64,000 nucleotides of DNA from Erodium maritimum (taxonomy: Eukaryota > Streptophyta > Magnoliopsida > Geraniales > Geraniaceae): assembly GCA_963921825.1 (NCBI GenBank), contig OY997595.1, positions 15,927,228 through 15,991,227 of the forward strand. Direction: 5' to 3'. Positions 1-11,995 of this stretch are shown in pieces. The position numbers and the translations under genes were made by a program. The notes under the pieces were generated by a model that saw only the letters and a program-made list of their open reading frames with translations, did no database searches and was not told the DNA's origin. Each line of letters begins with the position of its first letter. Position 1 is the first letter of the stretch.

Positions 1-570
1 GATACATTTACAATTGATCTAAGTTTGTTAGTTCTTTACAATAATGGAATGGATAATAAAAGAATAATTGTTTAATAAATATCGAAGACATATATTGTTA
101 ACGTGTGTCTCACATCAGATTTGTGTGGATAAAGATATTAAAGCTTTCATATATCAGCTTGATTTTTTGGGTTAAAATATGCTTTGATATGGTAACAAAC
201 CTGGTTGAGGCTTTGTTAAAAAAAGGAACCTCTTCTCGGTGTCCGAATATGCAACGTGCGAGACACACACGTAAGGGAGGGGGGGGGGGGGGGGTTAAAG
301 TATGTGTTCCACACCAGAAATATGTGGATGTATTGGCCACATCAATAAATATATTGATGTCTCTACCTATCAGCTTGATAGCAATAATCACAACATATAC
401 AAATAGTAGTGTTTGTTACAGTCAAATTCAAAACTAACTATATCTAGAGTTCTACAACGGAAAATGCTCTCCCTCAAGCTTCATCAACGCTGGAACAAGG
501 AATGATGAACGAGAAGTCGTCACAGAGGAGGAGGCAGGAGCGGGTGTCCTTCTCTCCTCATATAAAACCT
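1..570. other. AT-rich stretch without a recognisable gene
   Basis: No convincing coding sequence. Two imperfect copies of a unit with the order 'tgtg...cacatcag/accag...tgtgga...atcagcttga' lie near 100-165 and 300-380. An uninterrupted run of 16 G occupies 279-294. Short open frames on both strands read through these repeats and look accidental. Confidence 0.5.
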
Positions 571-861
571 ATTGTCGGTTGTTTCCACAAGTTGTTGAAG
601 TTGTGATACCAAACAAAAAGGGCAGGAACATGGGTCAAGTTCCCTCGGTTAGGACTACGTCTAGTGGCCCTACTTTTGATCGGCGTAGGCCACGACGTCA
701 TCTGCAAGAGAAGGGAGAATCTGATGGTATGGAACATTCAGGTAATCGAGTGGCGTCTCAGAGCGTTTGCAGGGGTGCTCTGCAAGTTGCGAAGACCGAG
801 ACGTTGCCGATCGTTTTCTGGGGAGATTGTAGAGACAAGAAAATGTCGTTCCACAAAGTTT

Positions 862-1141
862 CATTTATGTGAAGAAGAGGTTTTCATTTGTAATTTACCG
901 TGTGACACTTCGACGGATTGGTTTCGAAATGTATTCGGAGAATTTGGAGAGATTCTAACTTTATCTGTTTTGCTCCAACATAATCGCAAAGGGAACTTTT
1001 TCGCTTTTTTCGGTACAGTTCGAAGGACGGGGAAACCAGGGTATCTCTAGCCTAAATGGCTTCAAAATCAATGGCTTTACTCTATTTGTGGGCATTTTTC
1101 GGCGCCGAAAAGCTTCGTCGGAGCCGAGGACCCTGAAATAG
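862..1141 (+). pseudogene. Degenerate RRM (RNA-recognition) domain, LINE ORF1-like
   Basis: The plus strand reads an RNP2-like segment (VFICNLP) near 880. A helix (DWFRNVFGEFGEI) and an RNP1-like segment (RKGNFFAF) follow near 985-1005. After a frameshift around 1010, a typical RRM C-terminal strand (SLNGFKINGFTLFV) ends at a stop near 1139. RRM-type RNA-binding domains occur in ORF1 of plant L1-type LINEs and in SR-type splicing proteins. Nothing upstream (579-860) is recognisable as the rest of a host gene, so a decayed LINE ORF1 is the likelier origin. The frameshift and lack of flanking exons argue against a functional gene. Confidence 0.45.
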
Positions 1142-1144
1142 AGC

Positions 1145-1552
1145 TTGGGTGAGGTTGCTAAGAGAGACAACGATCCCTTCATGGGTGATGCTAGTGTGTC
1201 AACGAGCGAAGGGGCATCTCACCTGGATGGACTTCTTAACGGAGACTCATCGGCTGACAAATACCACGTGGTTGACTGGTGTCACGAGCATAGCTATAGG
1301 GGTCAGCATGAAGGGACAGAGCACAAAGACAACATCGACAGGTGATGTGTGACAGTTATGGCAGACGGTAGAACAGAGGAGATATGAGAGAACCCTAAAG
1401 GCCAAATTTGATATATTTTTAGTTTTTATTTTTATTTTTTATGGTTGTTCTTTTCTTAATTGTCCTTTATTATTTGAAAATATTTATTTTGTTTTATCAA
1501 ATTATTCATTAACCTTATTTTTTAAATTATTTGTTCAATGTTAGTTTCTTTT
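1145..1552. other. Intergenic, AT-rich
   Basis: Nothing recognisable is seen. The region becomes a T-rich tract after 1400 and runs up to the left target-site duplication of the LINE insertion. Confidence 0.4.
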
Positions 1553-1596
1553 AATTTCTAAATTGTTTGTTTTTGAACGAGTGTTGCGAAGTTTTG

Positions 1597-2142
1597 TTAT
1601 AAATCAGAGTTCACGATACACTGGAGTGCGTCAGGTACATGACCTGACCATTGAAGAACATGCATTGAACGGGCCTCCCTGGCAAGCCAATGTGATGCTT
1701 TATTCGCAGTTCTTTTCACAAATTGAAGGGTAGTCCCTTCTTGTTGAGAAATAAGCTCCCGAATATCCCTAATAAATGTCTTAATGGGCGATACTGGCGG
1801 GTCTCCCTTAGCTATTAAATTAGGAAGAATCTGGGCATCCCAGCAGATAATGATATTAGGCCCCAGGTTTGAAGCATTTTTCAGAGTTGTCGCCAAAGCA
1901 CAAGTTTCGACCATCAGTGGTTCCCATATCCATGGAAGAATTCTATTTGCGACCAACTTGACTGATCCAGTATGGTCCCTAGCAATGAGACCCCATGCCG
2001 ATTGCTGTGTATCCTGAAAGACCGCCCCATCCACATTGATAACAATAGTACCAGAGGTTGGACGTGTCCATTTTTTCGGCCAGACAGAAGGTATATGATT
2101 TGGCTTCGGGGAGATGGCCTTTTCTTCCCTCCAGGCCTTCAG
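1597..2142 (-). pseudogene. LINE RNase H domain (end of ORF2)
   Basis: The minus frame reads a plant LINE RNase H (RVT_3-like) domain. It opens with the beta strand VINVDGAVF carrying the first catalytic Asp. A conserved Glu follows in MVETCALATTL, an Asp in CWDAQIL, and the final strand and helix contain RTANKASHWLARE. This domain would degrade RNA in the RNA-DNA hybrid during target-primed reverse transcription. The frame continues upstream across the solo LTR at 3831-3946 (WEIWKARNELKW linker). The coding sequence here is open, but the element is truncated and interrupted, so it is a pseudogene. Confidence 0.75.
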
Positions 2143-3830
2143 TGTTGGGTCTCGAGGTAGGGTTGGAGATGAACCAACTCGCAGCGGAAAATCAAGGAAA
2201 ACCAAGAGACGATTAAAACCATGAAACAACTAACAAAGAATGGATTCACAAGAGAAAAATTCAGCACTAGTTCTTACCAAAACAAGAACACCGGGTAACG
2301 AATGATTGGCTTGAGTCTCCAAGACGCCTACGTATCCACATGGGAATCAAAGCCACGTAGTTCTTCTCTTTGAGGACTCAAGAACACAAACATGGAGGTG
2401 GAAACTAGCCAAACCCGAAATGGCCATGGAAGAGGGAGAGAAAATGTGTTTCCTATTCTTGTCTTGTGTTTGTTATGTTGAAAAAAGATGACTTAAACAT
2501 AACAAAACCCATACTTGTCCAACTAAAGGCATGGGATAAGTATGGTGTCAAGTAAGGTGTAAATAGGACAAAGTATGGCAAGACAAGATTGGGTTAGGTG
2601 GTGAATCACCAACACCTTAATCCTTGTCTTGCTTACTTAGTACTAATTAATCAAGACTTGATTAATTAGTTCCATGGGCCTTGGTTGCATGGGCCTTTCA
2701 TGGGCCTCTTGGAACATGGCCCGTGGCCATTTCCAACGAGGTCCCGTGATTCGCTCATCGCCTCCAAGCCTTCCATACCGGAAATGTCCAACATTATCCG
2801 ACGCGATCAATCCCAAGACTCCAAGCCTTGTCTCGATCCGTAAAGTCCTATTCACTTACTGGCACATGACCCAAAACCCAGTTTTGGTCATGTCCCGAGA
2901 CAACTCCCTTTTGGCCATTCTCCATAAATGTGTCAATGAGTTTCATCCTCCGGTGTGACCCTTAGGTTTATGCATGTCAATAGATCAACGTAAAATCCCA
3001 TTTTACTTGATCCTATTTAAGTGGCAACTAACGAGACTTTAGTATTGCCTGACACTACATAACGAATCGACCCTGTCGATTCTAACCTTTCCGTCGTCCC
3101 TGTCATTATCCTTTTAGCTCCGATATCCTGATTGAGATAAGGCATAGAGCCGTCATCCTTATTATTCTCAATCACCGTTCCTTGATATGTGAGATGACTG
3201 AAGATATGATACCCAGTATCATGTGCATGACCATGCTATTCTTCCAGTCACTCTCGATCAAGTGGCCGAGAACCGATATCTTTCCCATACCTTAGTATGA
3301 GGGATAAATCCCTTAGCCGTCTTTCGTGTCACTCATGTAGCCCGTCCCCAAGCCAATCCTGGCCGTTATGGAAGCCCTGTTACGGACAACGTTAGGCTCA
3401 GGTCAAACTCAGTTGTTGACTACATAGCGATCACAAAGACTCCTTGGTCTAAGGATACATGACAAGCTACAACACTGAATATGTTCATGACTTAATCTAT
3501 GGCACATATTCAGGGCGGGTCGTCCAATATCATGTCCCACATGATATCTATGATCAGACTCCGGAATCCCATTCCAATGACTAACAGAACGTAAGCCATA
3601 AAGAGCCATCTTTCATACTAGTCGCTTTTAGTGAAGCTTTGTTGACTAGGGACCCATCGAGTGTGATCTATCTCGATCTATGGTTCTATTCGCATGGTGG
3701 GCATAGATCAGAGCACACATCGATATATTACTCCAACACATAAGTAATATAAAGCCGCTTTAATTTTATTGCTAACGATGATATATACATTTGGACATTT
3801 AGGATTGAACTACGGGCACTAAGACTAACA
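2143..3830 (-). mobile_element. Solo LTR (1.7-kb family), copy 1
   Basis: On the minus strand the unit begins TGTTAGTCTTAGTGCC at 3830 and ends GAGACCCAACA at 2143, giving TG...CA termini. It is flanked by the perfect 5-bp duplication TTCAG (2138-2142 and 3831-3835). A related copy in the opposite orientation lies at 32949-34650. There is no primer-binding site, polypurine tract or gag-pol, so this is a solo LTR left by LTR-LTR recombination. The parent superfamily (Copia or Gypsy) cannot be told from the LTR alone. It sits inside the LINE RNase H linker. Confidence 0.85.
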
Positions 3831-4337
3831 TTCAGGTGTGCAACCGCCGAGGAAATGACCTTCAAAGCTGCCGGGGGCGTCCTTCTCCACTTGAGCTCAT
3901 TTCGTGCTTTCCAGATTTCCCATAGAATTGAGAGGACTTCCGCCATCTTCTCCCGGAACCTCCCGCTTTCAACCCCTCCGACTATTGCACAAGTGTCCCA
4001 CCAAGGTCTGGCGGGATAAGATCACCCGCCCGCGCCCACATGTCTTAGCGAAGCCACACTCGAGAAATAAATGATCAACTGATTCAGGGGCACTCCCACA
4101 TATATCATAGGTCACCGAGATCGGAACAAACTTACGGGTCAGATTAGTAGATTCCTGTAGAGTATCCGTCAGGCCTATCCACATAAAGATCAGTAGACGG
4201 GGAGGAGCTGGGATAGACCATAACGTCGACCAAGTTACCAGTGTCTTTTGTTGTCGTGCAGCCTACCTCGCCATAGCCAAGACCCTATACCTTGACTTTG
4301 CAGTGTACATCCCATGGCGATCATCCGCCCAATACCA
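3831..4337 (-). pseudogene. LINE ORF2 zinc-finger-RVT region, truncated
   Basis: The minus strand encodes fragments typical of the region between RT and RNase H in plant LINEs. These include the zf-RVT signature CGSAPESVDHLFLECGFAK (about 4040-4110) and the downstream helix ILWEIWKARNELKW (about 3880-3930). The reading frame breaks between 3946 and 3969. The region ends abruptly at 4337, next to the target-site duplication, which is the 5' truncation point of the insertion. Confidence 0.7.
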
Positions 4338-4353
4338 AATTTCTAAATTGTTT

Positions 4354-5103
4354 ATGTTATTTATTATTCAATTTATTTTGATTACTCTTTTATTTTAATT
4401 TGTTTAATATTAATTATATTTTCATCATCTTTCATATCAAATTTTATTTATTACATCTTCAAGAATCACATATTCATTGCATCTTCATTGCAATATTAAG
4501 GACTCTTAAACATATCTCCACCAAATCTTGAAAAATCCCAGTATCCATCTTTAAAAATCAAGTACATTTTTATTGAATCTTCAAAAGAAAAAACAAGTGC
4601 AATTCCTTCTTTCTTCAGAAAATAAGTACAACTACATCATTAAAATTTTAGAACCATCTTCGAAAACAAACTACATCTCCATTTTCAAAAACTCAAATCC
4701 CATCTTAAAAAAACACCATCACGGTACAAATATAACACAAGCCCTCCAATTCCCCCCGAACCAACGAAGACAACCTTGAATCACATTTGATATTTTTGGA
4801 AAAATACATTCAAAAACCAAACATGCTAGCACAATCAAGTTCCAAATATAAAACCATGACCCCTCAAATGAGTATATGATGGTCGATTTTGAAAAGAAAG
4901 ATAAAAAGGATTTATGAGTGTCCTCGCTTTCTTATACTTCTTCAACCTCTTATGACGATGTTGATGTGTTACTGTCGACATCGGAATCTCTGTGATGTCG
5001 ACCAGAAGGTCTATCTCCATCCATCTTGAATACCGGATATGGTAGGGCGCGAAAGGGAGAAGGAGAGTTTTGGGTCAGAACTTGTTATGTGGTAATGTTT
5101 TTT
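4354..5103. other. Intergenic, AT-rich
   Basis: No gene or structured repeat is recognised. The small open frames at 4573-4779 (+) and 4835-5020 (-) have low-complexity translations and no domain. Confidence 0.4.
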
Positions 5104-5519
5104 GGGTAAACTACAAATGACTACCCTTAAGTTGGCATGCTTAACCGATGATTACCTTGAAGTCCAAAAACTACTGATGTATACCCTGAAGTTACAACTT
5201 GTAACTAGAAACCCCTCCGCCAGTTAAAATGACGAAAATACCATCAACTACACTTCAATAATTATTTTAAAAAATATATTTGAAAATCACTTTTTTATAC
5301 ATATATATATTTACTTATTAAATGACTTCATTTTTATTTAAAAAATCACTTCAGTTTATTTTTTAAAAAATCACTTAGGGTATTTTCGCCATTTTAACTG
5401 ACGGAAGGAGTTTTTAGTTACAAGTTGTTACTTCGAGGGTATGCATTAGTAGTTTTTGAACTTCAAGGTAATCATCAAATAAACGTGCCAACTTCAGGAT
5501 ATTCATTTGTAGTTTACCC
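5104..5519. mobile_element. Long-TIR MITE (416 bp)
   Basis: The left end begins GGGTAAACTACAAATGA and the right end is its near inverted complement (TCATTTGTAGTTTACCC). The inverted match extends inward for roughly 130 bp and includes the CTTGAAGTTCAAAAACTAC and TTACAACTTGTAACTA blocks. The interior is AT-rich and non-coding. The flanks are T-rich on both sides, so a target duplication cannot be read with confidence. Long TIRs and absence of coding suggest a Mutator-type MITE. Confidence 0.7.
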
Positions 5520-5859
5520 ATTTTTTTAAACAACAATATTATTGAAGGGGCACCTCTTCTACAAATTGTAGAAGAGGGCAAGAGCCAAGCTCTCATTACA
5601 AGTAGAAACCAGACCCTAGCACACACAAAACAGGAAAAACCAGTCAAAACCCCACACATACAAGCCAAAGACGATCAATCCTAAGAGAGTTCCCAGAACT
5701 TGAGCACGCTAGTCCAACCTAAGAGTACCCAATGAGCCCCTAAAACTGAAGGTACAGACGATACCAACAGTAACTACCCAACCCCAAGACCCAGAGTACA
5801 AACGGTACTTTGAGTAGCATTCCATCCAACTAACCCTCCAAACCTCAATACAAGCCAAA
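5520..5859 (-). mobile_element. LINE 3'-end fragment, left half
   Basis: The segment opens with a T run and 'aaacaacaatattattgaag'. Read on the minus strand this is the usual plant LINE 3' end (…caataatattgttgttt plus a poly-A-like tail). Non-coding sequence of the same style continues to the hAT insertion at 5860 and resumes at 6938. No ORF survives. Assignment rests on the 3'-end motif only. Confidence 0.4.
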
Positions 5860-6929
5860 CAGGGCCGTCTCTATGTAATTGGTGGTCTTAGGCAATAAAA
5901 TGAAAATAGGCCTTTTAATAATAATTTTTTTCATAAAGTAAAGAAAAATATATTATTACATTGGAGACGATATATCGATATTTTATTAATATAATAAATA
6001 AAGATACACTTAAGACAAATGATATATTGTTCTTTTTCTTTTCAATTTTACAGAATCAGATTTATGTTTTCTATTTGACATTATTCTACAATAAACTTAA
6101 CACAAATTAAACTATAGAGTTTGACATAAAACAATCTACAAAGTGAGCTTAACAACTGGAAAATATTAAAAAGAATATAGATAGCTAATCACATATTAAT
6201 TATAGAACGACTTATTATAAATTAATTAAAACACTAATTAGCAAAAAAAATTAAATTCAATTAACAATACTAACATAGAATTGCTTATTATAAACTATAA
6301 ATCAAGATTTTAATATGTGAATACGGAATTGTATTTGAGATATTTCACATTTAATAAAAAATAATAATTTAAATATAATAAAAATAATTATATTATGTTT
6401 ATTTATTTGGTAACTTAAAAGTATGAAACGGTACTAATTAGAAAACAGTGATAAAAATTAGAGAACTATTTAGGAAACATAATTTATTTTTTTTAGAAAG
6501 GAGGAAAAATAATTGATATCAATCTTATAAATAAATTAAAGAACTAATTAATAATATTAGCATTAATTTTTGTTATTATAACCTATAAATCAGTGTATCG
6601 TATTGATATGTGCATACAAAATTGGATTTAAGCTATTTCAAATTAGTTCATCCTAATTCATTTAAATTTAATTAAAATAATTATATATGATGTTTATTGA
6701 TTCGATAATTTATAAACTTATGAACTGCTAATTGAAAAATAATAATAAAAAATAGATATCGATTTGAAAACACAATTGATTAACAATGTTATACATCAAT
6801 TAAAAAGTTAATTAGGAAAATTAATTGAACATAACTAATTAATTAACATTAGCAACTATAAAATGTGGTCTTCTCTCATGTGTGGCTTTAGGCGGTCGCC
6901 TTTTTAGGCAAGTGGACGGGCCGACCCTG
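5860..6929. mobile_element. Non-autonomous hAT element (1070 bp)
   Basis: The ends are CAGGGCCGTC (left) and GACGGGCCGACCCTG (right), so both termini read CAGGGYCG inward, as in hAT elements. The flanks are AAGCCAAA (5852-5859) and AAGCTAAA (6930-6937), an 8-bp target-site duplication with one mismatch. The interior is very AT-rich and lacks a transposase ORF. Confidence 0.75.
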
Positions 6930-6937
6930 AAGCTAAA

Positions 6938-7090
6938 GTGAAGCCGAACAACACAGCCAATCTGAACAAGCACATACTAAATCCCACACAAGCGAGCAAG
7001 AGTTGATCCGATCAATTGTTTCCGAAAGAATAAGCCCCCAAGTCACTAACACAAGCCAACTGAAGGTCCGCTCCAATTATGGAGATGGTT
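6938..7090 (-). mobile_element. LINE 3'-end fragment, right half
   Basis: This is the continuation of the 5520-5859 segment after the hAT element. It has the same base composition and a similar run of short non-coding phrases. The outer boundary near 7090 is uncertain and no target duplication was found. Confidence 0.3.
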
Positions 7091-10000
7091 GAAAGAAGAA
7101 GAAAGAAGACGAGCATCGCCAATGAGTATGAAAATGTAAGAAATAAAGGTTTGTGTCTTATATAGCATGATAAGTGAGGATAAAATTGTTATTTCAAAAA
7201 ATAAAATAAAAATGATCATGTGCGGCTCACGTGAGTTTCCATTCAAACGTTATGATGAGACATGTATCAAGGGTCATTTACAGCATGAAAACAACCTTTT
7301 ACCATAAATTGGAATGGTCTTTACCCCTTGTTTTAATTATGTAATCTTCTTGGTAGTTGTGTTTTATGTTTATTAATTTTATTGTTGTTGAATTAAAAAT
7401 CAACAAAATATCGTGTATATAGAATATATCGAGTCTATTTGACATGTTGAGTATTACGGCAACTATCAGACAACTAACAAAATTAACCAAATATGGTAAC
7501 TAATTAAAGTTTCATTACTCATGACCCCATAATATCGGTATATTAAAACAATAAATCTTAAAAAAATTAATAAAACGAACACCACATAATTGTCACTAGA
7601 AAAAGCTCTATAGTTCTGCGAGAGAAACACCCCTTAACCCTAGTTGCCATTGTCGCCTCTCTTTACATCCTTACGTTATGTTTCTCGTCTCCTCTAACAC
7701 GTTGGTTTTTTTCGTTTTGTCTCTCATCTAGGGCTGATAGAGTCGAGGGTTTTGGCGGGCTTTTTGGGTTGCGTATTGGTGGTAGGCTCGCCGATGAACT
7801 ACGGGAACCAGATGTAGGCTTGGGCAGAAGCGGGATGACTCAAACACACTCTGGTTCGACTAGCAATATCGGTGTGTCAATATCTCTATAGTTTCCCCCT
7901 ATCCCATAGGATATAGACTATCATCAGACAGTCGAGTCGACACCATCACAGTCTTGTAGGAGGCCTATCAACGGGTCCGAGGTACACTCTAGGCAATCTC
8001 AAGATAGTAGCTAACAATATTCTTTATTTTCTAGTTTCATGTTTTGTGTTACTGTCTACAATGTATCTACGAAACAAAGTAGAGTAGCTCTAGAGTATAA
8101 AACATCAATAGATCTGTCCCATGATGTGGATTCTGGATTATAATCTGAAACTCAAAATCTATTACTCTATATATTATATATACATATTGTATTGCAATGT
8201 TTAAGGTTTAACAAAATCTTTCTCCTTAACATTCCGTCTCAACAACAAAAAAAAAAATCAAACGAACAGCCTATTACCATACTATAAACTATAAGTGAAA
8301 TCACACCTCTACTGAGTCTTAAAATATCATAGTTGCACGTAATCAATCATAAAGAGTTGACGTAGCCTTGAATTAGTTCGGTTGCAGGGTTAGTGGACCA
8401 GAGAGGTTATGATGTCAGGCCAATACTGTCAATGGGGTCACCTGTACCTTTCGGCATGGCCTGGACAAGAAACCACAACTGGCCTTTCCCTCACTCTCCT
8501 CACTCCACTACGCAATCAATATCTTATTTATTACTTAATGTAAACTCAATTCATTTTTATTTTAGAACAATAATAATGGAGAAGACAAATGATTTTTTTA
8601 TTATTTGTATTGTTGATGAGGTCAAAAACATGAAGAAAACTAGGTCAGCAAGCACAGTACCAAAACTACATGAAAAAGATGAAGGTTTCTTCTTCATCTT
8701 CCAGTCCTTTTTGGCTGCTGTCGCCATTTATTAACCAGTCAAGCTTCTTAGATCTCTCCCATCCTATGTTGTACTCGGTCAATTGTTATATGTGTAATGT
8801 ATCGTATGTAACTCAACATTTTGAAGAATTTTAACCTAGCATATATTTAAAAAAAATAGAAATGGAAATATAAATAGGTGACTATAGTACATATACCATG
8901 TTTACGAAACAAAACGGACAAGAAATTAAGATTTTTTTCAAGGCATTTAATTAGTTGATACATATAGATTTTGGAAGAAATCGGTGCACATACAAATAAT
9001 GGACTAACTGTATATATTCTCATGTTTATGTTGGATGCATGCAGCTGTTATATTTAATGCAATAGCTGTGTATTGTCTAACCTCATTTGTGTGGGGTCCT
9101 AGGTTGTTTTGCTAAAAGATATACTGTTTCATTTTCTTAAGAAAAATTATGATACTAATCTTCATTTAAGACCCTTGATAGTGATATTTAGTTTGAGATG
9201 AGAAACCATATATATCTAAGCAACAGCAAAACAATAAAAATAATTAAGTTCTGGACTTTGTGTTGTTGATATATACGAAATGGATGACAAAATCTTAGTG
9301 GATCAGTATATTAAACTTACAAGTTCTTTAAATTGTCAGATGGGGGAGAGATCATAAATGCATTAATTTCGCGGGATTTGGTGAATGGTTTTATTGTGAA
9401 AATTAATTTCATTTTCATTACAATATTGTAGTGGGTGGTGGAGACAAGAGCATTGCAATTTCTCCACCCCCTTTGCATTAATGTTTTTTTTTCCTCCACG
9501 AAAATGCAATATCATAATGAACTAAGCCATAATCAATGGAAGAAAGAAGCAAGATCAAATGAATATGTGAGGGCCTATAGCAAGTTTCTATATATATATC
9601 CATTAATGGTGTTTTTGTTTGTTTAGTATTTAATTTATGAAACATTTATAAGCAGCATATATATGCATCCTAGAACCATATGTTCTAGCTTCTTCATTTA
9701 TATCAAGTACTTGTGGGGTTTTGAGTTATTTCATCAAGCATCCAAAGATTCATGCATTAAACCTCATGCCCCCTTTTGTTTATTGTGCTACCTACCTCAT
9801 AACAGACTCATCTGTTAGCTTCATTTATTTTGTACCCATTCTTTAACCATGTTTAATTCATCTATTGTTGTAAGTTGGTCACCGTTTATGATTTTTATTT
9901 ATTTTATATTAACGTCATGATTTCATTCTGATTATTATGCCGAATATTCCGTGCATCGGATAAAATTTTGGTAGGTCACAAAGGGGTTTGCATACAAAGG

Positions 10001-10690
10001 TAAATTATAAAATATAAAACGTTCCATTTCTAATCCTAACAATAAGGTTGATGAAGTTTATTTAAACCTAAAATGATTAGGGAAATTTTTTGTGGGCTCC
10101 CTAGATTTTGAAAATTATAATTTGGGCCCATCTGGTAATACACAAATATTGATGGGCCAATAAAATGAGCCCAGCCTCTGCCACGAAATAGTCAAGATTA
10201 CCAAGCCCAAGGGCCCAACAACGAAATGCATTCCAATCTACCCTCTAATTTAAAATTCATCCGTATGATTCAATCATGGATATCAGCTCAAATTCTTGAG
10301 TTGAAATTTTAATTTAAGAACTTGAATAGCATTAAACTTTTAACAGCCTCTGCACTGAGACTTGGCTGTTGCAGGCGAAACTATGCCTCCTATCATAGTC
10401 TTGTCATAGTTATCGTTGTAGGCGGTCGTTGCAATGTATATCGGGGCATCATCTCGTGACGATGTTTACAGTGAGTTGTTGCTATTTTGACCCTAACGAC
10501 TAGTCGCCGGACCAATGGCGTGACTACATACGTACTCCCATAAATTCGTAAGCCTACCCTAGTTTCTTACAAATTTGTTATCCTACCTCCAATTCTATTC
10601 AACCCGTTTCATCATACTCCAACATCTCTACAAGCTTCTTTTCATGCCCAACACCAACAACTACGAATAAATCCTCAGTGATATGGAGGT
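7091..10690. other. Intergenic region, no gene recognised
   Basis: This is about 3.6 kb of mostly AT-rich DNA. Near 7600-7800 a CT-rich stretch (caccccttaaccctagttgcc…) resembles the 5' leader of a LINE or plant transcript, but no ORF follows. An open frame at 8393-8734 (+) lacks any recognisable domain. Nothing else is supportable. Confidence 0.4.
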
Positions 10691-11580
10691 TGTCAAGCCC
10701 TTCAACCCTTGGATCAAGACAAGTTTCACTCTCAAATCCGGTCGAATCGGTGATTTTTGGCGAAAGTTGACTTTTGCAAGAAAAGTCAACCGATGACTCT
10801 GGGAGTCATTCGGGACCTTTCCGGGGCCCAAAAAGCTTAGACGTCATTATGGTTAGCTTAATTGGGCCGTTTCCTTTCAAATGACTGTATTTGTGAAAAA
10901 GTCAATTGTCGGTCATTTTCGGTCAAACCTAAGACTTAAAGGATTATTTAATTGCTTTGCTGAGATATTTTGGAAGAGGTGGTCCCCACTATGGACACAT
11001 GTCCATAGTAGCTTGAGTGAGAAGAAACTAGGGCAAAAAGACCCATATACCCTTGTTTTTTTTTTGCCTTGAAATGCCTTTGGGCATTAAGGGCAATTTG
11101 GGACTTTCACAAATAGGTTAAATGCACAACAAGAGAACAATTTCAGCTCATTTGAGCATTGTGTCCGAAATTAGAGAGAGAAAAGGAAGAGAAGAGAAGC
11201 TTGGAAGCTTGAGGATGAAGAAAGGAGGAAAAGGCTTGATTTTTGGGTTAGTAACTACTCAAAGTTCTTCAAAAACACTAGATTCTTCATCTCCTTCCCA
11301 TTTCCAAGGTGAGCATCTAATCCTTTTTCATTTTTAGTGATTTTTGTTCATGGGTTTTGAGGAGAAATGATGAACTTGGTTGGGTATTTGAAGTTTGATG
11401 ATGAATGTTGATTTGGAGAGAAAAGGGAGTGTTAGTTGATGTTTTAATTTGATTTGTGGAGTTTTGATGAAGACCCATGATGGGTATTGGATTATAGGCG
11501 AATTTGGAACTGTTTTGGAGGTTTGGGAAGGTCAAAAATGAAGTTTTTGAGTTGTTTTTCGTGAAAACCGAAGACTTTAT

Positions 11581-11800
11581 TTGTGAATTACTCTTAATTC
11601 GAGTATTTATTTGTGATCCAAGACTTTGGACTCGAGCTCGACGGAGGAGGAGACCCTTGGACATCGTGAATTACTCTTAATGGGAAAGCTTAGACCCATT
11701 GTGAATTACTCTTAATTCGAGTATTTATTTGTGATCCAAGACTTTGGACTCGAGCTCGACGGAGGAGGAGACCCTTGGACATCGTGAAGTGACGGGAAGG
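11581..11800 (+). repeat. 118-bp tandem duplication inside the LTR
   Basis: The block 'gtgaattactcttaattcgag' through 'cccttggacatcgtgaa' occurs twice, starting at 11581 and 11699 (period 118). The copies are almost identical, so the duplication is recent relative to the LTR. Confidence 0.85.
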
Positions 11801-11995
11801 AAGCTAGCCAGGTCGTCCGCAACTAGGAGTGGATTGCTTTTGAGGTAGGGAAGAGTAGTAAACTCCACTTTTAATTTAAAGAATGCTAATAGTATGCCTA
11901 TAGGATAATAATAACCGGAAAGGTCCTAGTTCGCATATAGGATGTGATTCACTAGAATAACCGCTTTCAATTACGATAATAACCGGAAGAGTCTT

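Larger units (their letters stand above)
1569..4337 (-). mobile_element. 5'-truncated L1-type LINE, split by a solo LTR
   Basis: The 16-bp direct repeat AATTTCTAAATTGTTT lies at 1553-1568 and 4338-4353, an LINE-type target-site duplication. Between the copies, the minus strand encodes the C-terminal end of a plant LINE ORF2: a zinc-finger-RVT region (3831-4337), then a linker and RNase H domain (1597-2142). With the 1.7-kb solo LTR removed, only about 1.08 kb of LINE remains, so the endonuclease and RT were lost by 5' truncation at insertion. The 3' end has no clean poly(A) and reads only caaaaac. Confidence 0.8.

Noticed and set aside
8393..8734. 113-residue plus-strand frame
   Set aside because: No domain, no conserved-looking composition, surrounded by AT-rich intergenic DNA.
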